A stretch of DNA of 10,489 bases from an uncultured Acetatifactor sp. GTDB lineage: Bacteria > Bacillota > Clostridia > Lachnospirales > Lachnospiraceae. The position numbers and the translations under genes were made by a program. The notes beneath the pieces are model-generated. The model saw only the letters and a list, made by a program, of their open reading frames with translations, searched no databases and had not been told where the DNA came from. Below, piece after piece: positions 1-5,277 of the stretch. Numbering within the stretch: the stretch's first letter is position 1; each line of letters starts with the position of its first letter. The stretch lies in assembly GCA_947631715.1 (NCBI GenBank), contig CANRMK010000048.1, forward strand, positions 1 through 10,489, written 5' to 3'.

Positions 1-110
1 GTGTGGAAGACGGCCTCCGCTGCAAAGGGCGCCGCCACATTCTCCGTCTTTACATTATAATAGCGCCGGTAGGATTCCAACAGCGCCTCCAGGGTCTCTG
101 CGACAGTCAT
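1..110 (-). CDS. Unrecognised protein, N-terminal 36 residues only
   Basis: The first 36 codons of a minus-strand gene run off the left edge of the window. It starts with ATG at 110-108 behind a good ribosome binding site (GGGGA, about six bases upstream). The peptide begins MTVAETLEALLESYRRYYNV and continues through an Ala-rich stretch (AAPFAAEA). It has no signal peptide or membrane segment and looks like a helical cytosolic start. It lies 38 bp behind the 149-514 gene in the same direction, so the two are probably co-transcribed. I do not recognise a family, and no function can be given from this fragment. Confidence 0.75.
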   Translation of the reverse strand, partial: MTVAETLEALLESYRRYYNVKTENVAAPFAAEAVFH

Positions 111-148
111 TTTCTTTCCCCTTTTTGCCTCTGCCGTTCTTTCAGCTC

Positions 149-514
149 TTACGTGTCCTCCCCAGGTTTCCCCACTGCGGCCTCCGGCGCCAGTCTTCCC
201 AATTCCTCCATCAACACCTTTGCCGCTTTCGTGCCCGGCACCTCCACCTGGGCCAGCTCTCCTTCTCCGCCGCAGATCACAAGGTGCTCCATCTGGAAGC
301 TGCCCTTTCCGCAGCAGAGCCTGGCCGGGACCATCATCACCCTGCGGAAGTACCGGCGGATCTCCGTATATGGTATGTAATAGGCCCTGCCCATAGAACG
401 GAAAAACAGATGCTGCTCTCCGAGCCGGATCTTTCCGATCTCCCTGCCTGTCCTGTATTCCTCGCCCAGGCCTTTCGGCTCCTGGGAACCGGCGATCAGC
501 GGATAGAATTTCAT
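149..514 (-). CDS. Conserved-looking small cytosolic protein of unknown function (121 aa)
   Basis: This complete small gene has an ATG at 514-512 behind a clear GGGGAG ribosome binding site and ends with TAA. The protein has no signal peptide or membrane segment. Its first half alternates basic and aromatic residues (IGKIRLGEQHLFFRSMGRAYY, then IPYTEIRRYFRRV) and has a Cys pair (LCCGKG, about residues 67-72). A Gly/Glu turn and a helical end (KAAKVLMEELGRLAP) follow. The beta-rich pattern closed by a helix is compatible with a small PH-like fold, but that is inference. It resembles uncharacterised Lachnospiraceae proteins I have seen without a name. It sits just upstream of the partial gene at 110-1 and has its own predicted promoter and structured leader (515-640). 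Confidence 0.8.
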   Translation of the reverse strand: MKFYPLIAGSQEPKGLGEEYRTGREIGKIRLGEQHLFFRSMGRAYYIPYTEIRRYFRRVMMVPARLCCGKGSFQMEHLVICGGEGELAQVEVPGTKAAKVLMEELGRLAPEAAVGKPGEDT

Positions 515-535
515 CTGACGCTCCCCTTTTCCAGA

Positions 536-583
536 CCGCTCAAAGCGCTTCTGTCACGCCCCCGCTCAGAGCGCTTCTCTCAC
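536..583 (-). repeat. Two 22-bp direct repeats in the leader of the 149-514 gene
   Basis: Copies at 536-557 and 562-583 match at 20 of 22 positions, separated by 4 bp (period 26). Each contains a small dyad, CGCTCAAAGCG in one and CGCTCAGAGCG in the other, able to form a 4-bp stem. They lie between the predicted promoter (594-622) and the ribosome binding site, so they would be in the 5' leader RNA. The role is unknown: a binding site for a regulator, or a duplicated leader hairpin. Confidence 0.7.
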
Positions 584-593
584 AACCGCGGCT

Positions 594-622
594 ATTTTAA
601 CACAAAATTTGACACTTTACAA
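594..622 (-). promoter_or_regulatory. Predicted sigma-A-type promoter for the 149-514 gene
   Basis: On the minus strand the -35 box is TTGTAA (622-617) and the -10 box is TAAAAT (599-594) with a 17-bp spacer. The -10 matches the consensus at 5 of 6 positions and the -35 at 4 of 6. Transcription would start near 587, giving a leader of about 70 nt before the ATG at 514. A strong dyad (605-640) covers the -35 box and part of the spacer. Confidence 0.45.
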
Positions 623-640
623 CAGCAAAGTGCCAAATTT
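605..640. promoter_or_regulatory. 14-bp inverted repeat over the predicted promoter
   Basis: The left arm AAATTTGACACTTT (605-618) and the right arm AAAGTGCCAAATTT (627-640) are complementary at 13 of 14 positions, around an 8-nt centre. In minus-strand RNA the single mismatch becomes a G-U pair. It lies between the J-domain gene (ends at 683) and the next gene (starts at 514). No U-tract follows on the minus strand, so a standard terminator is unlikely. Its overlap with the promoter suggests an operator; a 3'-end stem-loop for the upstream operon is the alternative. Confidence 0.6.
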
Positions 641-682
641 ATAAAAGATATTTAAGATTTTTTTAAGATTTCCGGGAGGCTG

Positions 683-1963
683 TCACTCCATCTCCTGTTT
701 CAGCCTTTCGTACTCCTCCTGCATTCTCTTGAACGTGTCCTCGTCTCCCGCCTCCGAATCCGGGTGATAAGTCCTGCACAGCGCCTTATAGCGCTTATCC
801 AGCTTCTCTATGGTATCGCAGCCCGCAAAGAAGCCCGGGCCCTCCGCCGTATCCCGGGGCGTCTTCTCCTCCAGTCCGGCGCTCATTCGGCGGATATCCT
901 CTCTCAGGCTCTCCAGCTGCCTGATCTGGGGAATCAGCTTCTTGAATTTCTCCACCGGGATCTGCTCCGGCATACTTTTCATCTTTTTGGACAGCTCCAG
1001 GAGCTTTCCCATATATTCCCCGAGCAGGGTGCTGAGGGCCTGGCTGTCGCTCTGGCGGATCACGCTCTGGGTGCGGGCCTGAAAGCCCTCTATCCCGTCG
1101 AAATGTTCATTCAGGATATCCAGATACTCCCTGCAGCGGAGAAGCTCCTCCCGGTCCTCGTCCGCACTGTTTTCATCTTCAAATCCCTTTTCCGTCTCCT
1201 CGATCTCCGTCATGTAATCCTCGTAGTCCCCGGTGGCCATCTTCATTTCCAGCCCCCACTCGTTCCACTCAAGCCCCAGGGAGATAAGGATCATGGACAC
1301 GCACAGCACCAGCGCCAGGTATAAGATCACCCCCGCCGCCACATCGTTGGCCGGGAACATGCCCAGGAAAGCGGGCAGATGTATCCCCAGCGCCACCCTT
1401 GCGTTCCGGTCCATGTCCGCCAGAAGCCCCGCCGCAAACAGCAGGCACACCGCCGAAAGGAGTATGAGCGCGTGGGTCACAAAGAAGATCACACAGCCGT
1501 TCAGGCACCTTACCACGCTGTAGATCAGGCAGGCAAGGCCTTTCACGAAAGGATTCCCCAGATCGCCCAGCTCCTCCTCATAGCAGGCCTTACAGCTGCG
1601 GTACAGCGCCGAATATCCCCCGTAAAGGAGCTTATAGATACCGTCCAGGATCCCGATGATAAAGTTCGCCACCGCCATAATCACACTGGAGATCACCGAG
1701 AAGAAAAAGATAATCAGGGCGGTAAAGATCCCGCCGATCACCAGCACCAGTATGACCATGAACACCCTGTTCAGCACCTCTCCCGGATTCTGCACCACCG
1801 CAGCCACGAGCATGGCGAACAGGAACAGAAACAGGGCCCCGATGCCCACCAGGATCTTCTCAAATCCCTTTGCCAGAAGCTTCATGCACACCGCCAGCAC
1901 GAATACGGGAAGTGCGATCAGAGATAAAAGATTGATTTTCAGTACACTGAATACATTTTTCAT
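683..1963 (-). CDS. Polytopic membrane protein with C-terminal J domain (426 aa)
   Basis: The protein has about five hydrophobic segments (roughly residues 9-30, 35-57, 66-100, 153-180 and 205-230), the third long enough to be two passes. An acidic linker (about 240-275), a predicted helical region (about 275-375) and a compact C-terminal J domain (about 379-424) follow. The J domain carries the diagnostic HPD tripeptide at 400-402, flanked by basic helix II (LDKRYKALCRTY) and a helix-III-like end (FKRMQEEYERLK). J domains stimulate Hsp70/DnaK ATP hydrolysis, so this one should recruit DnaK to the membrane if the C-terminus is cytosolic. It lacks the Gly/Phe and zinc-finger regions of housekeeping DnaJ. 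The ATG lies 17 bp after the lipoprotein gene behind a poor G-rich site, suggesting co-transcription and perhaps translational coupling. The client is unknown. The J-domain call is fairly sure; the biological role is not. Confidence 0.85.
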   Translation of the reverse strand: MKNVFSVLKINLLSLIALPVFVLAVCMKLLAKGFEKILVGIGALFLFLFAMLVAAVVQNPGEVLNRVFMVILVLVIGGIFTALIIFFFSVISSVIMAVANFIIGILDGIYKLLYGGYSALYRSCKACYEEELGDLGNPFVKGLACLIYSVVRCLNGCVIFFVTHALILLSAVCLLFAAGLLADMDRNARVALGIHLPAFLGMFPANDVAAGVILYLALVLCVSMILISLGLEWNEWGLEMKMATGDYEDYMTEIEETEKGFEDENSADEDREELLRCREYLDILNEHFDGIEGFQARTQSVIRQSDSQALSTLLGEYMGKLLELSKKMKSMPEQIPVEKFKKLIPQIRQLESLREDIRRMSAGLEEKTPRDTAEGPGFFAGCDTIEKLDKRYKALCRTYHPDSEAGDEDTFKRMQEEYERLKQEME

Positions 1964-1980
1964 CTGTCCCGCCCCCCGTC

Positions 1981-2898
1981 TTATTCAAACACCGCAAATT
2001 CATAGTCGATCTGAGTGATGTAATCTCCGCCGGGATCCACCGTAAGCGTCATTCTGTCACCGGTCGTATCGTCGTTGTAGACGGCCTGGAAATCATCGTA
2101 TGACAGACCGATCAGCACACAGCCGTCCAGCCGCGCCGGCATCCCATAGATGCCGTCCTCGCCGTGAAGGATCTCGGAGGCTGGCGTCCGCACTCTCACG
2201 CCCTGCCCGAAGATCACATTGTCCTTGGTGAACCGCACCCGGATCACACGGCATTCTCTCCAGCTCTTCGCGCTCTCCCCCTCGTTCAGCACTGTGATGT
2301 GCACGCCCTTTTCCCCGTTGTCCAGCTCTGTCTTCTGGTGGGGCGCCACCTGGCTTTCCTCCTCAAATTCCACATGATCCGCAATGCGCTCCAGGTCGAT
2401 CACCTGTCCCTCGAACTGTATCTGCCCGGAGAACTGCCCTGCCCTGCGGATCACGGGATCCACCCACATCTGGGCCACCCAGCGGTTGAATTCCGTCTCG
2501 TTCGTAATGGTAAGCTCTATTTTGTTTTCCTGGTCCCGCTGTATCTCATAGGAGTCCCGGTCTGATTCCACCTGCGGGCTGACGGCCCCGTCTCCGGTCA
2601 TATAGCAGTACTCCACTCGGTATGTTCCGGGGTGGAGCCTGGCCTTGCCGGTATATCCGTCTTTCTCCTTCAGCTCAAATTCATATTCCTTGCCGTTTAT
2701 GTCGTTCTTCAGCACGAGCACCAGCTTCATCCGCTCTTTGTCATCCTCGTCAAGAGCCGCAAAAGACTGGGGCAGCGCCTCCAGCTTTACCTCCACAGGG
2801 CAGTCCCCCTCATCAAGCCTGCCCTGATTGCCGCAGCCGGCAAGCAGCATGGCGGCGAGGAGACATATCCCGAAGAAACCAACTCTGCTTTTTTTCAA
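1981..2898 (-). CDS. Predicted secreted lipoprotein of unknown function (305 aa)
   Basis: The N-terminus has a basic start, a hydrophobic core and a lipobox LLAGC with the lipidated Cys at residue 22, then a polar mature start (GNQGRLDEGD). This is a typical type II signal peptide, so the protein should be anchored outside the membrane. The mature part is acidic and predicted beta-rich, with a segment on extension and charge around residues 50-120 (for example YEFELKEKDGYTG) resembling an immunoglobulin-like or carbohydrate-handling beta fold; I recognise no named domain. The start codon is TTG (2898-2896), chosen because an excellent AGGGGGTG ribosome binding site lies seven bases upstream and the signal peptide begins exactly there. 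It is the first gene of a probable two-gene operon with the J-domain membrane protein and is divergent from the HAD gene. Confidence 0.85.
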   Translation of the reverse strand: MKKSRVGFFGICLLAAMLLAGCGNQGRLDEGDCPVEVKLEALPQSFAALDEDDKERMKLVLVLKNDINGKEYEFELKEKDGYTGKARLHPGTYRVEYCYMTGDGAVSPQVESDRDSYEIQRDQENKIELTITNETEFNRWVAQMWVDPVIRRAGQFSGQIQFEGQVIDLERIADHVEFEEESQVAPHQKTELDNGEKGVHITVLNEGESAKSWRECRVIRVRFTKDNVIFGQGVRVRTPASEILHGEDGIYGMPARLDGCVLIGLSYDDFQAVYNDDTTGDRMTLTVDPGGDYITQIDYEFAVFE

Positions 2899-2934
2899 GC
2901 TTTCACACCCCCTGTACCAAAAACATCCACCGAC

Positions 2935-2963
2935 ATCATATTACATTTTCCTGCAAAAAGCAA
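2935..2963 (-). promoter_or_regulatory. Predicted promoter for the lipoprotein/J-domain operon
   Basis: On the minus strand, TTGCTT (2963-2958) and TATGAT (2940-2935) are separated by 17 bp. The -10 box is 5 of 6 to consensus and the -35 is weak. It gives a leader of about 30 nt before the TTG start at 2898. It faces away from the HAD promoter, with only 12 bp between the two -35 boxes. Confidence 0.45.
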
Positions 2964-2971
2964 GGAAGAAA

Positions 2972-2983
2972 CCGCTTGAGCGG
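2972..2983. promoter_or_regulatory. Small dyad between divergent promoters
   Basis: CCGCT-TG-AGCGG is a perfect 5-bp-arm inverted repeat between the back-to-back -35 boxes of the lipoprotein operon and the HAD gene, overlapping the HAD -35. It shares the CGCT...AGCG core with the leader repeats at 536-583 and with 10126-10135. It is a candidate shared operator; no regulator is identified. Confidence 0.35.
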
Positions 2984-3005
2984 ACGGCCCCGGCTGTGCT
3001 ATACT
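2976..3005 (+). promoter_or_regulatory. Predicted promoter for the HAD phosphatase
   Basis: TTGAGC (2976-2981) and TATACT (3000-3005) lie 18 bp apart on the plus strand. The -10 is 5 of 6 and the -35 is 4 of 6 to consensus. Transcription would start near 3012, leaving a leader of about 95 nt that contains the stem-loop at 3073-3087. Confidence 0.4.
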
Positions 3006-3072
3006 TTTGACTGCAAAACGGCGCACTGTCCCCCCAAAGGTACGGCGCGTCCAAGACACACTGCATGAGCAT

Positions 3073-3087
3073 GCCGCGCCACGCGGC
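3073..3087 (+). promoter_or_regulatory. GC-rich leader stem-loop before the HAD ribosome binding site
   Basis: GCCGCG-CCA-CGCGGC is a perfect 6-bp stem with a 3-nt loop, ending 5 bases before the AGAGGGA ribosome binding site (3093-3099). It has no U-tract, so it is not a terminator. It could affect ribosome access or mRNA stability. A stem-loop of the same geometry precedes the DegV gene (4852-4866). Confidence 0.5.
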
Positions 3088-3106
3088 GGAAAAGAGGGAC
3101 CGGGCC

Positions 3107-3928
3107 ATGAATTCTAAGAAGCTTGACAGCCTGAAGCGGAAAAAACTGTTCTTATTCGATATAGACGGCACTCTGGCCGTGGGCGATACGCTCTATGAGG
3201 GCAGCGCCCAGCTCTTATCCCACATCAGCCGCATCGGGGGAAAGGCTTTCTACATTACCAACAACTCCACCAAAAGCGCCGGGGATTATGTAGAGAAATT
3301 CCGCAGAGCCTTTGGCCTTGAGACCAGGGAGGAACAGTTCATCACCTCCGGGTATATGACGATCCGGTTCCTGAAAGAGCATTTCGCGGACAAGAAAATC
3401 TTCGTAATGGGAACCGCCTCCTTTGTGTCGGAGTTAAAAAAGAACGGCCTGCACATTACGGAACAGGCGGAAGACGGGATCGGCTGCGTGACGGCGGCCT
3501 ATGACAGCGAGCTCACCTATGGGAAACTGACGGAAATATGCAGAGTGCTCTTTGCAAACGATGTGCCTTTCTATGCCACTAATCCGGATCTGCGGTGCCC
3601 TGTGGATTTCGGGTTTGTCCCCGACTGCGGCTCCATCTGCGGTATGATCGCCGCGGCCACGGGAAAGGAGCCTATCTATCTCGGAAAGCCCAGCCGCCTG
3701 GTGGTGGATCTGTGCCTGGAACAGTCCGGCTTTTCCAGGGAAGAGACCCTTGTGGTGGGCGACAGGCTCTATACGGATATCGCCTGCGGCATCAACGGCG
3801 GGGTGGACACCTGCGTGGTCTTCACCGGGGAAGCCCACCCCGAGGACATGGCGGACACTCCGTATCCCGCGGACTATGCTTTCGCAAATATAAAAGAGCT
3901 TCTGATGCACTGCACCGAAGCTCTCTGA
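3107..3928 (+). CDS. HAD-superfamily (NagD-like, HAD-IIA) phosphatase (273 aa)
   Basis: This cytosolic phosphatase has all four HAD motifs in order. Motif I is DIDGT with nucleophile Asp18 and Asp20. Motif II is the TNNST segment (51-55). The motif III Lys is in GKPS (Lys194). Motif IV is VGDRLYTD (Asp219, Asp224). The insert between motifs II and III (about 75-190) is the C2-type cap of the NagD/pNPPase/AraL group, and 273 aa is normal for it. Members dephosphorylate sugar phosphates, nucleotides or phosphoglycolate-like metabolites; the substrate here cannot be read from the sequence. An in-frame ATG at 3065 exists, but I chose 3107 because AGAGGGA lies eight bases upstream and homologues begin shortly before motif I. 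It is the only plus-strand gene here and converges on the DegV gene. Confidence 0.9.
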   Translation: MNSKKLDSLKRKKLFLFDIDGTLAVGDTLYEGSAQLLSHISRIGGKAFYITNNSTKSAGDYVEKFRRAFGLETREEQFITSGYMTIRFLKEHFADKKIFVMGTASFVSELKKNGLHITEQAEDGIGCVTAAYDSELTYGKLTEICRVLFANDVPFYATNPDLRCPVDFGFVPDCGSICGMIAAATGKEPIYLGKPSRLVVDLCLEQSGFSREETLVVGDRLYTDIACGINGGVDTCVVFTGEAHPEDMADTPYPADYAFANIKELLMHCTEAL

Positions 3929-3932
3929 TCCC

Positions 3933-4838
3933 TTATCCGTGTATGGCTTTCTCAATGATCCCCAGGCCCAGAGGGTAAGGCCCCGTGTGCACTCCTATGG
4001 CTGCGCCGATCTGGAAGAGCGGAAAGCTTTCGATCGCGTGGCCCTTTGCCCGGAGAGTCTCCAGCACATGCCGCCGGTACTCCTCCGCCTCTTCCTTATC
4101 GTATCCGAAGCCCAGCGCCAGGCTGTAGCATTCTATTCCGATTTTGCTCTCCCCAAGGTAATCCGTCAGAAGATCCAGCGATTTCTGAGTAGTCCTTTTC
4201 CGGCTCCTGCCGATGCCGGAGGGAAAGATCTCACCCTGCTTTAATGTGATCACAGGCCGGATGCCAAGCACGCTCCCCGCCACGGACGCCACTTTCCCGA
4301 TGCGTCCGCCGTGCTTTAGATACTCCATGTCTCCCACCGTAAAGAAGATGCGCCCCGTGCCCTTGATCTCCTCCAGGCGCTTTACGGCCTCCCCGTACCC
4401 TGCGCCGCTGTCCCTGAGCTCTACGGCCTCCAGTACGTACAGCCCCTGGAGCACCGTATTCACGGTAGAATCGATCACAGTGATCTCCGCCTCCGGGTAT
4501 TCCTCCAGGACGATCGCCCTTGCGTTTTCCGCCGTCTGCACCGAGCCGCTGAACTTGGAGGTGATGCAGATGCAGATCACAGGGACTTTTTTCTCTGCAT
4601 AGGGAGTGAAAGCGTCCACAAAATCCTGCACCGCCGGCATGGACGACTTGGGGTATACGCCCTTTCGGTCTACCATCTGCTGATAAAAGTCTCGGACGCC
4701 GATATCCACATTCTCTTTCAGATAATGTTCATCGTCGAACGACACATAAAAAGGGACCATCGTGACCCGCTTCTCCGCCAGAAGTTCCAGGGGCAGATCG
4801 CAGGATCCGTCGCTGATAATATGAAAAGCCTCGCTCAT
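3933..4838 (-). CDS. DegV family fatty-acid-binding protein (FakB-like, 301 aa)
   Basis: DegV/FakB proteins hold a fatty acid in a buried tunnel and present it to the kinase FakA, which makes acyl-phosphate for phospholipid synthesis. Family marks visible here are the N-terminal SDGSCDLP (9-16), a TSKFSGSVQTAENA segment (93-106) that forms part of the carboxylate-binding region in the family, KHGGRIGK (175-182) and the C-terminal HTGPYPLGLGI (284-294), where members usually have H-x-GPG. The length of 301 aa is slightly above the usual 280-290. The ATG at 4838 has a GGGAG site four bases upstream and its own predicted promoter. No FakA gene is present, as is common for dispersed fakB paralogues. 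Its stop lies 4 bp from that of the convergent HAD gene. The acyl-chain preference is unknown. Confidence 0.93.
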   Translation of the reverse strand: MSEAFHIISDGSCDLPLELLAEKRVTMVPFYVSFDDEHYLKENVDIGVRDFYQQMVDRKGVYPKSSMPAVQDFVDAFTPYAEKKVPVICICITSKFSGSVQTAENARAIVLEEYPEAEITVIDSTVNTVLQGLYVLEAVELRDSGAGYGEAVKRLEEIKGTGRIFFTVGDMEYLKHGGRIGKVASVAGSVLGIRPVITLKQGEIFPSGIGRSRKRTTQKSLDLLTDYLGESKIGIECYSLALGFGYDKEEAEEYRRHVLETLRAKGHAIESFPLFQIGAAIGVHTGPYPLGLGIIEKAIHG

Positions 4839-4851
4839 AATTCTCCCATCT

Positions 4852-4866
4852 GCCGCCCGGGGCGGC
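4852..4866 (-). promoter_or_regulatory. GC-rich leader stem-loop before the DegV ribosome binding site
   Basis: GCCGCC-CGG-GGCGGC is a perfect 6-bp stem with a 3-nt loop. It lies about four bases upstream of the GGGAG ribosome binding site of the DegV gene, inside its predicted leader of about 45 nt. No U-tract follows. It mirrors the stem-loop before the HAD gene. Confidence 0.5.
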
Positions 4867-4876
4867 GCATCTGCTT

Positions 4877-4895
4877 TATTCTGTAATTCAGAATA
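4877..4895. promoter_or_regulatory. Perfect 7-bp-arm palindrome over the DegV -10 box
   Basis: TATTCTG-TAATT-CAGAATA reads the same on both strands in its 7-bp arms. Its right arm includes the predicted -10 box (4890-4895). Arm length, AT-rich centre and position are typical of a dimeric repressor operator. The regulator is unknown; it does not match consensus sites I know well, such as LexA or FapR. Confidence 0.5.
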
Positions 4896-4918
4896 CCACC
4901 TTTCCCGGCAAATGGCAA
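4890..4918 (-). promoter_or_regulatory. Predicted promoter for the DegV gene
   Basis: On the minus strand, TTGCCA (4918-4913) and TATTCT (4895-4890) lie exactly 17 bp apart, matching consensus at 5 and 4 of 6 positions. Transcription would begin near 4883. The overlapping palindrome suggests repression. Confidence 0.5.
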
Positions 4919-4993
4919 CAGAATTTGTTTCTTTAAATTACTTTTTATAGCTTTTTTATCTTTGTATCGTGGTTTTAATAACTATATCTATTT

Positions 4994-5174
4994 GTATCCT
5001 GCACTGGACAGCAAACAATCCGGCTCTGGACTGCCGCCAGAAGATTGGAATTCGTATCTTACTCTAGACAGCAAACGACCCGGCTCTGGACTGCCGCCAG
5101 AAGATTGGAATTCGTACCCTACACTAAACAGCAAACAATCCGGCCCTGGACTGCCGCCAGAAGACCGGATCGTC
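4994..5174. repeat. Three-copy 60-bp tandem repeat
   Basis: Units start near 4994, 5054 and 5114, with the last degenerating after about 5169. The period is exactly 60 bp. Each unit has a well-conserved block of about 46 bp (from CAGCAAAC through the TTGGAATTCGTA region) and a more variable 12-14 bp piece. Inside each unit TCTGG-ACTGCCG-CCAGA (CCTGG in unit 3) forms a 5-bp hairpin, one base pair longer on the minus strand through a G-U pair. There are no spacers, so it is not CRISPR. It lies in the spacer downstream of the M56 protease gene and upstream of the DegV promoter. Function is unknown; copy number may vary between strains. Confidence 0.9.
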
Positions 5175-5233
5175 ATTTTGGAGATAGAGATTTTATCTGT
5201 ATCGGATATGTCAGGCCCTTGTATTAGTGAAGG

Positions 5234-5277
5234 CACTGCAAAATGTCAGTAAGAACACTGCAAAGTGTCAGTGCGGG
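5234..5277. repeat. 22-bp tandem pair overlapping the M56 protease stop codon
   Basis: Units at 5234-5255 and 5256-5277 share 17 of 22 positions, and 16 of 17 over the core CACTGCAAARTGTCAGT. The second unit is a dyad (CACTG arms around TGACACTTT on the minus strand) and covers the last codons and TGA of the protease gene. A related 11-bp word, GCAAAGTGCCA, occurs at 625-635. It could be a remnant end of a mobile element, a protein site or a weak 3'-end hairpin; no U-tract follows. Confidence 0.65.

Larger units (their letters stand above)
4839..5267. other. 429-bp gene-free region between the M56 protease and DegV genes
   Basis: From left to right this holds the DegV ribosome binding site, a leader stem-loop, a palindrome over the DegV promoter (4877-4918), a very AT-rich segment (about 4919-4993), a 60-bp three-copy tandem repeat (4994-5174), a short unstructured stretch, and most of a 22-bp repeat pair abutting the protease stop. 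The repeats stay open in frame on both strands because their period is a multiple of three. Neither reading has a proper start with a ribosome binding site, so I call no gene here. I see no intrinsic terminator. Confidence 0.7.

Noticed and set aside
605..640. Intrinsic terminator of the J-domain operon
   Set aside because: The stem is AT-rich and no U-tract follows on the minus strand; overlap with a promoter favours an operator.
3065..3106. Upstream ATG as the start of the HAD gene
   Set aside because: It would translate the leader stem-loop, it lacks a ribosome binding site, and the ATG at 3107 has AGAGGGA well placed before the conserved start of the fold.
4994..5174. CRISPR-like array
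   Set aside because: Only three units, the variable pieces are similar to each other and too short for spacers, and no cas genes are nearby.
4988..5236. Possible minus-strand repeat protein (GTG start)
   Set aside because: Same repeat-driven open frame, with no good ribosome binding site and low-complexity Ser/Gly/Pro repeats.
4962..5252. Possible plus-strand repeat protein (TTG start, 20-residue repeats)
   Set aside because: No ribosome binding site precedes the TTG, the opposite strand is equally open, and the frame is explained by a 60-bp repeat whose period is a multiple of three.
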